Assembly: GCA_013396525.1 (NCBI GenBank)
Contig: VWYX01000394.1
Coordinates: 62,001 to 126,000, forward strand
Direction: 5' to 3'
Source: Chaetorhynchus papuensis
Lineage: Eukaryota > Chordata > Aves > Passeriformes > Rhipiduridae
Length of the DNA: 64,000 bases
A program made the translations under genes and the position numbers. Shown piece after piece: positions 26,277 through 37,570 of this stretch. How positions within the stretch are numbered: the stretch's first letter is position 1; each line of letters starts with the position of its first letter. The notes under the pieces are model-generated. The model was not told the origin of the DNA. It saw only the letters and a list, made by a program, of their open reading frames with translations, and made no database searches.

Positions 26277-26948
26277 CCGCACGCTGGGCCGGGCGCGGCC
26301 CGCGGAGAGCCCGCGGAGGGGGCGCGGAGCGGGGACCCGACGGGCCGGCACCCCGCAGTGCCGCTGCGCTCGCCCGGCTCCTCGGAGAGTGCGCTTAATA
26401 GACATGGATTAGGGCAAGGTTATTAACCGCGCTGCACATATTCGCGGTACAGGGTTTTGCAGGGGATTTGCTCGGCTCCCTTTGGCCCTGGAGTCCCCGC
26501 GCCCGCGGGTGCCTCCTGGTTCTGTTGGCGGATTAGGGCGGCGGGGGAGCGCCCGCGATGGGCCAGCCTTGCCGAGCCACCCGGGCAGTGCCACACCGCG
26601 GGGTTCGGGGAGAGAGCACGGACGGCAATCGGATGGAGTTCAGTGAGGGGAGAGTTACATCGGAACTGCCTCAAATCAGGGTGTAAAAGGCGAAAACAAT
26701 TACAGCAGGCTGGGGCTTCGAGAGCAGCACTTAATGTCCTAAGTAAGCTATTCTAATTATAGAAAACGGGTAGAATTAAGAGGGAGGCGGGGAGGGTAAT
26801 TCTGTTATTTACAAATTGTTTTCTAGTTGGCCTGCCTTGCAAATCCTCTTGGGCGAAGGAGTTAATCGGAGCCTCAAGGGAGCCGGCTCTCCCCGACGGC
26901 TCGGGGCTCTCCCTTCGTCCGCCGCCGCCGGAGCGCACGGCAAACCCG

Positions 26949-26956
26949 GTGAGTAA
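26949..26956 (+). other. plus-strand splice-donor-like site in the CpG island
   Basis: The sequence CCCG|GTGAGTAA matches the vertebrate 5' splice consensus very well, with the putative exon ending at 26,948. No start of this exon can be defined. It would support a divergent transcript, perhaps a long non-coding RNA, on the plus strand. A single donor match in GC-rich DNA could also be chance. Confidence 0.35.
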
Positions 26957-27049
26957 CCGGGGAACGACCCGCGATTCGCTGCCGGGGCAGCAACAACCCC
27001 TCGTTCCACGCCAAGATCCCCTCCGGAAAGCCGGCGGGTGGCCGCTTAC

Positions 27050-27193
27050 CTTCAGGCGGAGGCGAGTCCGGCTGGGTGCGTGCGGGCTGGGGAGCGAGCT
27101 CCTGCGCCGCCGTCGGAGAGCCCGTGTCCCCGTGGAGGCTCCGCCGGGCGCGGAGTGGGGCGCTCGGTGCTGCGCCCGGAGATGGGGGATGCG
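27050..27193 (-). other. probable untranslated first exon of a minus-strand gene
   Basis: On the minus strand a TATA box begins at 27,223, so transcription is expected to start about 30 bases on, near 27,193. The following GC-rich sequence reaches CGCCTGAAG|GTAAGC, a good 5' splice site, with the last exon base at 27,050 and the intron starting at 27,049. The one early ATG (about 27,206) would lie upstream of the predicted start and its frame closes with TGA just before the donor, so the exon is most likely 5' untranslated. The gene body would extend towards position 1, but I could not identify its next exon. The start position is an estimate. Confidence 0.5.
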
Positions 27194-27215
27194 CCCTCCA
27201 GGGCCATGCGCTTCT

Positions 27216-27223
27216 CTTATATA
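27216..27223 (-). promoter_or_regulatory. minus-strand TATA box
   Basis: TATATAAG reads on the minus strand at 27,223-27,216, at the right edge of the CpG island and 166 bases before a consensus splice donor. A CCAAT sequence lies about 200 bases further upstream, around 27,424. The plus strand also reads TATATAG here, so initiation in the other direction is possible, but the minus-strand match is closer to consensus. Confidence 0.55.
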
Positions 27224-27235
27224 GTCCACACCGGC

Positions 27236-27279
27236 GTACTCATTTGAGTACTATCGACTTTAGGTGGGTGGCAGTCGAT
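27236..27279. promoter_or_regulatory. two short palindromes directly upstream of the TATA box
   Basis: GTACTCA-TT-TGAGTAC at 27,236-27,251 and ATCGACT...AGTCGAT at 27,253-27,279 (7-base arms, 13-base spacer) lie just upstream of the minus-strand TATA box. Dyads at this distance are typical of sites for dimeric transcription factors. I do not recognise a specific factor. Confidence 0.4.
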
Positions 27280-27299
27280 GGAGACACCTCTGGTAATCA

Positions 27300-30114
27300 C
27301 TCTTGGGCTCAGAGAGGGTCTTTTCTGACAAACTTCCTCCTCCCCGTTTGTCCCCCGGTGGATGGCAACTGAAAGCTGCATTCGAAGTGACTCTGATCTA
27401 TTTGTGAAATTAGATTTCCCCGAAGATTGGGGAACGCTTACTAATAAAGCTGCCGGCTCAAGAGATTAAAATGTGCTTTAACTTAGCGGGATTCCCTTGG
27501 GAGTACAACAAGGAAACTATTTAATTCCCCCCTTCTTTTATTGAACCAAGAAGCCGTGAGCAAAGGCTGAAGTGTGTATAAATTTGGTTCTGTTTTGATG
27601 GCAAGGAAAGTGGTAGTCTGTCTTCAGCAGGTGAATTCATGAAATACGAACCTTGTAAAACTTTGCTTCTTCAAAACAGCTTTTTTAATTTTTGACAATG
27701 AGAATTAATGAAAAGCTCATAAAAAAGGTTGTGACCTAACAAAAATATTAAACCCACAGGTTAAAAAACTTGCCTCCTAAAGCCCTAAATTGATTGGCCA
27801 AAAATTAGTGAATAAAATCTCAACTTTCAGAGAGCTCTTGTATTCAGGTGGTCTCGATAGATTGAAATGCAATAAACATTTTTCAGATTATACCAGACAA
27901 TATTTGATGTTGGTATTTTGCAAGTACTACTCTTCGTCATAAGTTACCACTTAGATATTTACTTAATAAGAGTGGGAGAAAAAGAAAAAAGATTTGAGAT
28001 ATCCTTTAAGATGTGAAAATGGGGAATTTAGATTCGAAAGAGATTTAAACTATTCTGAATCTGTCTGGCATACAACATTTCCCTACAAACTTTGTCTCTT
28101 TCCCAAAGTCCTTCATTCATACCCTTCTCTGGTTATCTCAGGCAGCACACACTCCGGGCTGTATATCACAGGGACTGTGCCATTGCTGGTGATGGGAACC
28201 AGCTTCTTCCTCACATCACCCTATGCTTGTGCCATCCTCACTCACCTTTGGGGGTGTGATCCCACAAAGATCAGAGATCAAACCATGATTAACTAATAAA
28301 GACTTGCAAAGGGTTTTGTCACACAAGGTCAGCCTGCTGTGCTAGATACACTGGTCTGACCTGTGGATTCCCAGGATAACTGAAGCAAAGAGCCATTCTC
28401 TAGCTACATGATTTCCTGCTTTTGCCTCTTTATTGGGTGCATATAAGGAGTTTACTCTTGTCAAGCTGACGGTTAGGTAGAGTGAAGAGGGAAAGTGGAG
28501 CAGTAATAAGCTGAGAAATAAAGCAGCATATTAATTAACCAGATGCAAAATAAATCCCAAAATTTTTCTCCTTTTGTTTATTTGTTTCTATTATTTTACT
28601 ATTCTTTTATTTTGCCCTCAGAGACACATATTGGCACCACAGAATGGGACTGCGTTTTTCTCTGGAACCCACTGAAGTACTGCCTTGCCTCAAGCTCCTC
28701 TGCCCACCTTCATTACTAGTCATGGACTGGGTTTACATCCTCTAGCCCTGGGAGCTGGTCATATGGGAAGGAAATCCATGTGGCACTGTGAAGACAAAAT
28801 AATTTTTCTGCTCATAAAAACCCCAAAGTCTTTATTGGATGTCTGTTTGAGGTGGATGGCAGAATACTCCTAAGGATTAAAAGCAGTATTGCAAAAGGCA
28901 AGCAAATAGTCCCTCGTTTCTCACCCACATCCCCAGAGAAGGTCTAGGGAGTCTGCAGACTGCCATGGCTGACTATGCAATCTTGATGGACAACATCCTG
29001 GAGCTGCTAGTTTGGGAAAGTTTGTAACTCCTTCAGCAAAGATTGTCAAATATGTCACCCCCACGCAGTGGGTTCCTAAGATACAAAAGCTGCTACGAAT
29101 GCTAAGGCTGTTAAATTTCATTCTTTAATTTACATGTTGATTATTTAGGGTTTTGAATTTTTCTATTGGAACCCAACTAGGCCCTTTACCATTATGAGCC
29201 ATCCAGTTTTACCCTTGTCCTTTACCTCTGCTGTAACTTGTTTCTCTCCTTTGGAAGAGCTTCTTTCCTTGGATGGACATTATACCCACCCAGAGGGCAA
29301 TGAACTGTTTCACAATTAGGTTTCAATTAGGCAAAATAAACAGGCAGGTTCCTTAATTTCTTACCATTTTTTAATGTTATCCTTTGCTGTTTTCAAAAGA
29401 ATAATCAAGAAGTCAAGAAAACAAGAGCGTGGGTGTCCCTGCAGAGCAGCTTGAGAGGCAGATCTATCAGGCCTTGAAGTTACTGCAAAGATTTCTATTC
29501 ACTTTTGTAGGAGCTGGGACAAGCCTAAAAATGAAAAGAACCAATTAGAACCATAGCACATCTAACTCACAAGTTTTAAGTAGCTTTTTCAGATTTTTTC
29601 TGTGCTCAAGAACCTTAAAGACTTGTTTAAAAACAAAATAAACAAAAAGACTTGTTTTCTATTTTTGTGCAAAGCCTTGTCTCTTTTTAAGTTGTTTTGA
29701 TATTTGAATTCATCAGAGAGCAGTTGAAAGAAGGAAGACCAGACTGCATCCAGAGGATGATGAAGAGAATTACTAATCCCAGCCCATTCTGGCAGGATGA
29801 AACCCCATTCTCATTGGCCCTTTTGTTAGTAGCTGTAGTGTTTCTCCTCATCATTATATGGAGAAAGAATCTCAGCATGAGATTTACATCAAAGAGACCC
29901 TCTTAAGGCTTCACTCAGTTTCTTATTTAGGAACAGAAAACCTGTTAGTAGACAGCCTAAATAATTCTGGTTATTTGCTTCCTGTAGGTAATGGATTTAA
30001 ACAGGTACATCACATTATTTTTCCTGTGACGTGTTCTTTTTACTTTCTGGTCTGCCTTAGCCACAAGTATGTCTGATTGAAGTTAAAAACAAACTAGTTA
30101 TGTCAAAGTCTCAT
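27300..30114. other. non-coding stretch right of the CpG island
   Basis: No gene is supported. GC content falls quickly to AT-rich background. A weak CR1-like tail ('gctagatacactggtctgacc') is present around 28,340, too short to annotate separately. Open frames up to 100 codons lack splice context. Confidence 0.5.
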
Positions 30115-30200
30115 GGGGCTGACAGGGACTCAGAGAGATGATCTAGTGCTTTCCCTTGCTCAAGGCAGAGACAACTGTACCTATGTCATCAGGGCTCAGT
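30115..30200 (-). mobile_element. degenerate CR1 LINE fragment
   Basis: The segment 'gggactcagagagatgatct' followed by 'cccttgctcaaggcagagac' resembles the reverse complement of the CR1 3' region, where the consensus reads roughly 'gggacctcaggaggtcatct' and then 'ctgctcaaggcaggg'. It is diverged and truncated, so an old insertion. Confidence 0.5.
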
Positions 30201-30730
30201 AAGAAACTTTTAATTTCTCCCGTCAAGCTCAACACTTCATCACAAATCCATTAAATGAAAAATTGGTAAATGTTGGTTTGGAAGTGACATTTTACCTCGG
30301 GATTTACACTGAAATATAAAAATTATCTAAATGTATTCCCAAAGCACACACTCAAATGAAAGACAGGCTAAAGTAAAGATTTAAAATTTAGGTGTCTTGC
30401 TGTCTCTACATAAATCTGTCAGCCAAAGATTTCCATGGCCACTCATCTAAATCAAGAAGAAAAACAGAGGAAACCTGTTTCTGTCGAAGTTCATGGGAAT
30501 TTTCCTGTTGACTTTGTTGAGCAGATATTTAATGCAGGGTTGTCACTAAAGGAGAGGTGAGGAAGTGAAAAATCACCTCAAAAATATGAATGTATTAGCC
30601 AAGGCAGTAAATTATAGATGGCTGGGGTAATTTCTATAAGTAACAGAGGATTCCAGCTGTTTTCAGACAACAGCATTTCCTTAAAATCAGCGTTTTTACA
30701 CAGCCATATACGTACATGCCTGTTGAGGCT

Positions 30731-30798
30731 CAGTGCAGGGGACTCGATCAGATGGCCCTTTGCATACCTTTTGCAGCCCTTTATTTCTGTGAATCTAT
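30731..30798 (+). mobile_element. CR1 LINE 3' end fragment
   Basis: A short CR1 tail in the plus orientation: 'cagtgcaggggactcgatca', then 'gatggccctttg' and a final 'tttctgtgaatctat', matching the typical CR1 3' end with its short ATTCTATG-like repeat. CR1 elements are usually severely 5' truncated, as here. Confidence 0.7.
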
Positions 30799-33700
30799 AG
30801 GGGGTTTTGCAAGTGGCTTTTAAGGCACAGGGCAGGCTAATGAACTGTCTGACAGGAAAGCCTTACAGTTAAAGAAGTAAAACACTGTTACTGAAAGAGA
30901 TGTGAGAATCAGCGTGAAAGCTGAGTGCATCTCCTAACTTGATGCTATTTATTAAACATTTTTGGTAGAAAGAGCACAGCAGAGAATTGTGGCATGTTCT
31001 TAATTGAATTTTGGGTGGTGGGTTCCAGTGGTTATTCCGTACAATAAAGATCATCATCTTTCCCATTAAAGAATAGTTATATGAGTTTTATTATTAAAAA
31101 CATATCTAAGTATTTTTAACTACAAAGCTATAATGATCTTTACTGGCCTTATCATTAAGAAATTCTACAGTGAAGTCACCATCTTTAAGGCATTTTGCAC
31201 CTGCAATTACTATATAACGAGTTATTTTTTTAGGCCTTTTGGTTCCCCTGTCCTCTGGAAGGCTAAGCTGGAAAAATGAAGAAGCTGTTGACATAGAGAT
31301 CTCAAACAATAACCAGAAAACTAACCTACAAGTTGTTCAGCAGGAAGCAAAGAGGATATAGGGAGAAAACTGAGGAGCTGAGTTTGGTAGGACCGTGAAA
31401 TAAGTCCTTCTATATTGTTTTATTTTTCCTGAAGCAGCTTCAGTGCTGAAGGTTTTGTTTGTGCACTGACTGACTGCCTGCAGCTGGGACTGTTCAGGTG
31501 AAGGTGGCACATGGGATAAACTACCGAGTCTGAGTCTATAGATGTTACTTCACAAGAATCTAATCCAAACAGTTTCTCTCTTAGCCTAAGTGATACTGAG
31601 AACTTAATAGCAAGAAGTCAACGTGGCTTTTAAATTGTTCCCTGGACAAAATCTTCTACAAGATTTTCAAAGAAGAAAAACAGAAAGACTTTAAAACCTG
31701 GAAAGATTTTCCAGGACCTGAGAATGGTGTGCTGGGGACAACTGGGCTCAAGGGCTGAGAAACAATCAGTCTGACTGAAGACCCCTTGAATTGCTTGCAG
31801 TTCTTCACAAATGCTGGAACATGGAAGATATGAAGGCAATTATTTGGAAGGCAATTATCAGGACTCTGAAGACTGACAGTTTAGCTTATTTTAGAAAATA
31901 TCCAATAGTAGCTTGGTTTGTTGTCACCGTTTGATTTTGATCAGAATTACATTTAAGAAGCACAAAGCAGACCCTACCCCACAAGAATCCTGCTGCAGGC
32001 ACCTGCTGTTATCTGACCCCAAAATACCAGAAATAGATACCAAATTGTCCCACTGGTTTGACTCTTTTTCTTTTGAACCCAGAACCTCAGCTCTGTCAGA
32101 TGCACCTCAAAAGACAAAAGTTCTCTTTCTGAGGCAATGACAGCTTATTACACCTGTCATTATAGCAGCAAAAAGAGTTTATTTGCAGATGCAGCAGGTT
32201 TAAATTAAATCTCTTGCCTGGCACAGAAGAGATCTTCACCATATGCCCTTTGTGACAGCAGATTCATGACAGCAACTTACTGACACCACCAAAAAGCTGA
32301 CTGGTGACCAGAATAACTGTGCAGGTGACATGGCTATCTTGAGGAGATGTATCTGACCAACACGAGGACCATCACCCATATGCTTCCTTTCAACAGCACC
32401 AAGGACTGGATGACATTTTCAGGGCTTGGCAACAAGGGCAATATCAAGAATTTAAATTCAAATCATGGAGTCACCAATTCAGAAAAAAAGTGTTAAATTT
32501 CATCTTGCAATGAGAGCTTTCATCAGGAGAACTTGAACTTAGGGATTTTTGTGGATGGAAACATTCAAGAGGAGCCTTCACTGCAGATGGAGAATCAATC
32601 TGGGTGTGCTGCAGCAGAGTGGTCTGAGTTTAGAGCTCACTGACCTCCACTGCTGAATAATCAACTTTTAAAAAAGGAAAAGAAAATTTGGATGCAAATG
32701 TTGCGTCAGTGGTGAAAGAGGAGGCTTGAAAAGTTTTAGAAAAACTGTAGGGACCACCCCAAATGAAAAAAATCCTCCAACTCAGGTTCATGTTACTTCC
32801 AGAGCAGAAGTTAAGACATTTGATGCCATTCCCTACAGCAATGATATTTTCTGATTACCTATTACATTAAGGATAGATTTCCACAGTGGTCTCCTGTGAA
32901 TCCTTGCTGATTTCTCATCCAATTTCTCAGCAGACGGGCAAACTTTCCAGACCTGCTGCATATTGACGGTTTCAATGCAAAAGATTTCTAAGAAGCATTT
33001 GACTTTGTTCCACTTGACAGTTTAGATAAGAACTTTGAAAGTTTACATAGTTTGAATTCAGTGGGTTAACTGGTTCTCTGAGGAGCTCCATACTAAAACT
33101 GTTAGTGGGGTAATGTTTATTTGAATAAAATGCACATCAATGTTGATTTGGTAAGAGATTTTCAGCAGAAATTTATTTTTAGACTGGAAAGAGGTAAAGA
33201 AAATTGGTCTCTGTTTTGCAGGCAAACATGGGTGCTGAGACTGAGGGGGCACAATCAACCAGAACACAGCCAAATGCAGAGTGAAGCGCTCTGAAGGTGG
33301 ATTCCTGCCCAAAAAAGAGTAGGCCAAGCAATGCTGCTGATATCCAGAAAGAAGAATCTCAGATAATACTGTTTCTCACGGATGAGACTGCTGATCAAAT
33401 CTTGCACTTCAATCATCAATTCAGACCTCAGAAAGAAAATCAAAAACCAGAGAAAAATAAGGAATATGCTTTTAAGTTTGGAAAAAATACTTTAAAGCAA
33501 AAGACTCAAGTTTATCAGAAAAGAATCTCTTTAATATAGGAACATCATGGTCATCCAGTCCATAAACCTGAAGCTGTAAGAGTGCAATAGCGACCTGCTT
33601 CAAATGGAGTATAAAATATGCCCTCCACATGCCACTCCAGACCTCACATGACACAGTATTATTAAATAGTCTAAAGCAAATTTGAAATGCCTGTAACAGG

Positions 33701-35643
33701 CCAAAAGCAAATCTGTAATGTCTGAAGGCACTTCAGGAAAAAAATCCAGAACAGTGACAAAGCCTTAGGGTCTTGTAGGAGTAGGGGGTTTTTAAAATAA
33801 GCCAACTTGAGGAAGCAGATCATCCCCTCGCTATGAATGTCAGAATTCTTATGCCTACCTGACCTAGAGGAAAAATTTCATGATGACTCCAGCCCTGGTG
33901 ACTGATTCAAAGCTGAACCTGTGATTATGACACACTAGCCAAGCAGCTGAGAATTTTATAAATTACTAATGGATCTTTTGACATACTGTCTCCAGCTGTG
34001 AAAGTCTCCAGTGACTCAAAGGGAAGGGAAAAATACCAATCTGTTCCTCCTCTCTGCCTCCTGAGGCAAACAAGGCACCAAAGGGGCGCCTAAAGAATAG
34101 TTCCTATTTCATCAGGTGAGAACATGGGGTTAAAGCAATGGAAATGAAATAGGTGAGCAGTGTTCCTACAGCTTCTAAATTCACTTGGGTGTAGTCACTG
34201 TTATTTTTAACAGACCGCTTCTAGGTCTGGCACTCTTCTGCTAGCAGGGGCAGTGGGACCAATGGCTTTATCTTCTCCCTCCCCATCCCCACCCCACAGC
34301 TTTCTTATTAAATTAAATAATGGTTCAAAGGAATATTTGACAGTAGATTTTCCTTATTCCTTAAGATGCCCATTCTTTGATAAAAGTTATTTTTTAAAAA
34401 TCTCTGCCAATGCAGAGAAAATTCACCTTATAACAAATCATGCAAAAGTGTCTTTGGACCTTATAAATAAAAGAAATAAACTGTTTAATTTGTTAGCATC
34501 AGGTTTGAAATGCTCCTAAGGACCTTGCCATATCTTTTGATGATCATAATTGGAACTAATAAATTACACATTATGAAATTTATATGTGGGCTTTTTCTGA
34601 TAAATTTGAAAAGAACAAGCATTTGATTTTGCTTCCTTTCTACTGTATTGCAAGACTGGAGTGTTGAAGAACTCAGCTCCAAAATTATATAAAAAAATAA
34701 AAGAAGTAGATCTTCCTAACCCTCTTCAATTGTGTCCTTTTTTGTCCTCTTTTCTAATGCCCTTCCTGCCATGCTACTCCTAAATCTAAAATCATCACTT
34801 AATCTGTTCCTTCAACTGCCTCAGTTTCTCCTTGGTATAGATTTTTTGATCCTGCCTTCCTCTTTTCAGCCATCCATCCCCCACACAGGTATTTTCTTTT
34901 CATTTAAAATGACACATGACACTACAGCTGAAATATCAATTGTGTTCACTCATGCAGTTTTTCACATGTCCCTTGTATTTCTAATAAACAGAAAGACATT
35001 TACTAAGTCCTTTGTTGCCAAGGAAAAGAAGAAACCATACTAAACACATCCAAAATCTCTGCTAAATATTAATTTTTGTCCTGATCTACAACAATTTAAT
35101 AAATAAGCTAAGTACCAGTTTAAATGTTTTATTTTTTAATTATTTCATTTTAATAATGATTTTCATTTTGGTATTGATTTTCATTTTTCTTTTTTTCTGT
35201 GGGATTCTTTTTCCAAGTTGACTTGGACACTTTTAAAAGAATAAAGATTGACTGACAGAAAATCAAGCTGTGTTAATTACATGGTGTATTGTTGTTGGAG
35301 ATTATTTTCAGTCTAGTTGAAACTAATATTAAAACTGGAAGTTTTGCTGAGGTTGTACATTCCTTATTCTGAAATATTGCATCTTTTGCCACAAGTCCTG
35401 GTAGTGTGACCCTGTGGGAGCTAAGCTGTGCCTACCTAATATCTTCCACTGGATCCCTTTCAGTTCACCACTGAAGGGGCTCCCCAATTCAGGTAACCCA
35501 TTTTACATCAGTGTCATCTATCTGTCAAAGTGGGACCACTTCTATATAGAAAGGACCAAATGGAGCAGAAAATAAAGAAAAGAAACCCAAAGATCTATCA
35601 ATCCTTTCCAATCATGGACAGGATTTACACAAGGCACACCATG
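30799..35643. other. non-coding stretch, possibly with decayed coding sequence
   Basis: No intact gene. Between about 32,230 and 33,560 several frames read as protein-like for short distances but are broken by many stops and shifts (see findings). Otherwise the stretch is AT-rich, without recognisable repeats. Confidence 0.45.
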
Positions 35644-35700
35644 ATCACAGAGTCACAGAATAACCTGAGTTAGAAAAAAAGAAGCTGAACTGGATCAAGT
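35644..35700 (-). mobile_element. short CR1 fragment
   Basis: 'atcacagagtcacagaataa' followed by 'cctgagttagaaa' matches the reverse complement of the CR1 3' terminus. Similarity fades within about 60 bases. Confidence 0.5.
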
Positions 35701-37109
35701 AAACATTTTGAGCTGAAATTAGTTCCTAGTGGCTGGTTCCCCACCAGGCCCACTGTATAGCTCACAACTCCTCTTGGGAAGAATATGAAGAAGCAGATAC
35801 CATGGAGATGTCAGTGAATTGCTGGTAGCAAAGGGGAGCAGGAGAGCCTCTTCCAGAAGCATTGCTGTCTTAGAGTGTTCACAAATTTGTGGGTGCAGGT
35901 GAGACTGTGGTGCCCTCTGCCCATCTCAACAACGTTTGGATGCACTGTACATTTTAACCATTTCAACAAATGTATAACAGTTAAAGATATCCTCATATTT
36001 TTCTAAATATAAATGACAAAGGCAGACAGAGCAATTCATTAGTGCATGGAAAGCAGAAGGAACTAAAGATCTTTCTGAGGGATACCCTGCTCTTCTGTTC
36101 TCCTTCCCAGGGCAGGACAGAACTGACTCAGCAGGATGTGGACACAGGGCTGCATTGGCTACTGCTCCATATCTCCTGTCTCATCTCCTGTTTTCCCTCC
36201 TCCACAACTCTCATTTCATTACCATGAATATCATGAGCGGGAATTTGAATATGCTGCTGAGCAAACTGCACTAGGCTCCTCCTGTGCTGCCTACTCACCT
36301 GGTAGGCAACACCAAGACTTGTAAAATCCATCAGAAAGCGAGGCAAAGAACACATTTCCCAAGCCCTTTCTTTCCTACACTTCTAAATAAAAAAAAACCT
36401 ATTAAATAGATTTGTATCTGCCAGTTGTGATGTTTAGACAGTTTATAAAACACTGTGAAAAAATATGTTACTAAATCTAGTGGATCTAAGATAAGCAGAT
36501 CTCCTTGGCCCAGACAAAGACCCTTAGCTGTTTGAGGAGAAAGACTAAGCTTAGGGATAGCCTGCCACACTGCCTGCCTGCAACATATGGACCTTTACTA
36601 AATCTGATTTCAGCAGGTTTAACTTATTTGGATGTAAGCCCTACCAAATATTTGAAGAGCAATTTAGATTAAGAAAAAAAAAAAAAGAAGACAAACCTTT
36701 TTTTGCTTTGTATGACAAAGTGTCAGCTCTGTAAGGTAGAAGAATAAATACTGCAGACAATGCTGGAAAAGAAAGAAGAATATGGATGTCTCTGACAAAT
36801 GGCTCCAGTGACACAGTGGAAGCACTCCCACTTGGCTATCTGAAACAGCTACCTATCTAAAGTGAGCTTTGCAGGTATTTTAATCCCTAGCCCAATTTTT
36901 CCCCAGCAGAAGATGACTGAAACAACAAAATGATGGAGAGCTAAACAAGGACTTCTTTTTCCCATTAGGTTTCTTTGCCTTCTTCAGTTCTATTCACCTC
37001 ACCTCTGTCTCTATAATTTCTTTTCATATTGTCAGGCTCATTGGCAGAGGCCTCTTTTGCTTTCTATGGAAAACTTCTTTTCTACTATTATTATTAACAA
37101 AAATAACAC
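35701..37109. other. non-coding stretch
   Basis: No gene or repeat recognised. A poly-A run occurs near 36,675. Confidence 0.5.
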
Positions 37110-37570
37110 TGAATGAGTCAAGGAAAGAATTTAAGTAGAGAAGATAACAAGCTAGTGGAGGAGGTACAAAAAATTTTAAAAGAATGTTGAGTGAGTGCAG
37201 TGAGGAGCATTGATGCAGAGAGGAGGAAAGATGCAGGGCGCAGAAGGGTTAAAAGAGGAGGAAAAGAAAGTCTGAGTCAATGCAGAGTAGGAGGAGGTGA
37301 TTAAGAAGAAATCAAAAAGTTGAATGTGAAAAGGAAGGAAGAATTTTCTTAGAGTGAAATCAGAAGGGCAAGGAGGAAGAAATGGAAAGACAGAATAGGC
37401 TGAATAGGCTGAAGGAAGTGGTGCTCCACACCTTTTTTATAAAGTGAAGAAGCTGAAGCAAATTAAGAAGGAATGAAGGAATTGGAATAGATGAGGTAGA
37501 CAAGAAGAAAAGGAGAGTGATCTGTGGTAGGAAAGGAAATTATGGAAAGGGAAAAACACGTGTTTGACAA
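37110..37570 (+). repeat. purine-rich tract
   Basis: The plus strand is strongly enriched in A and G. In three 60-base lines counted by eye (37,201-37,380) about 77-80 percent of bases are purines. The tract is not a simple microsatellite but a mixture of gaggag, aagaag and ggaagg motifs. No open frame spans it. Confidence 0.7.

Larger units (their letters stand above)
25440..27240. promoter_or_regulatory. CpG island, probable gene promoter
   Basis: G+C and CpG density rise sharply at about 25,440 and fall back near 27,240, in strong contrast to the AT-rich surroundings. Vertebrate CpG islands of this size usually mark promoters. Inside are splice-donor-like sites on the minus strand (exon ends at 27,050 and 25,802) and one on the plus strand (exon end 26,948), plus a minus-strand TATA box at the right edge. 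This fits a minus-strand gene with alternative first exons, perhaps with a divergent non-coding transcript on the plus strand. The gene cannot be named from the leader sequence, and the middle is hidden by the assembly gap. Confidence 0.8.

Noticed and set aside
25462..26426. Four long open frames (259-316 codons) on both strands across the CpG island
   Set aside because: They stay open only because 452 undetermined bases contain no stop codons. The sequenced ends are short GC-rich chance frames without coding features.
26753..27229. 158-codon minus-strand frame at the island's edge
   Set aside because: It starts inside the TATA box region, is dominated by Arg, Pro and Gly as expected for GC-rich DNA in any frame, and runs through the predicted splice donor at 27,050.
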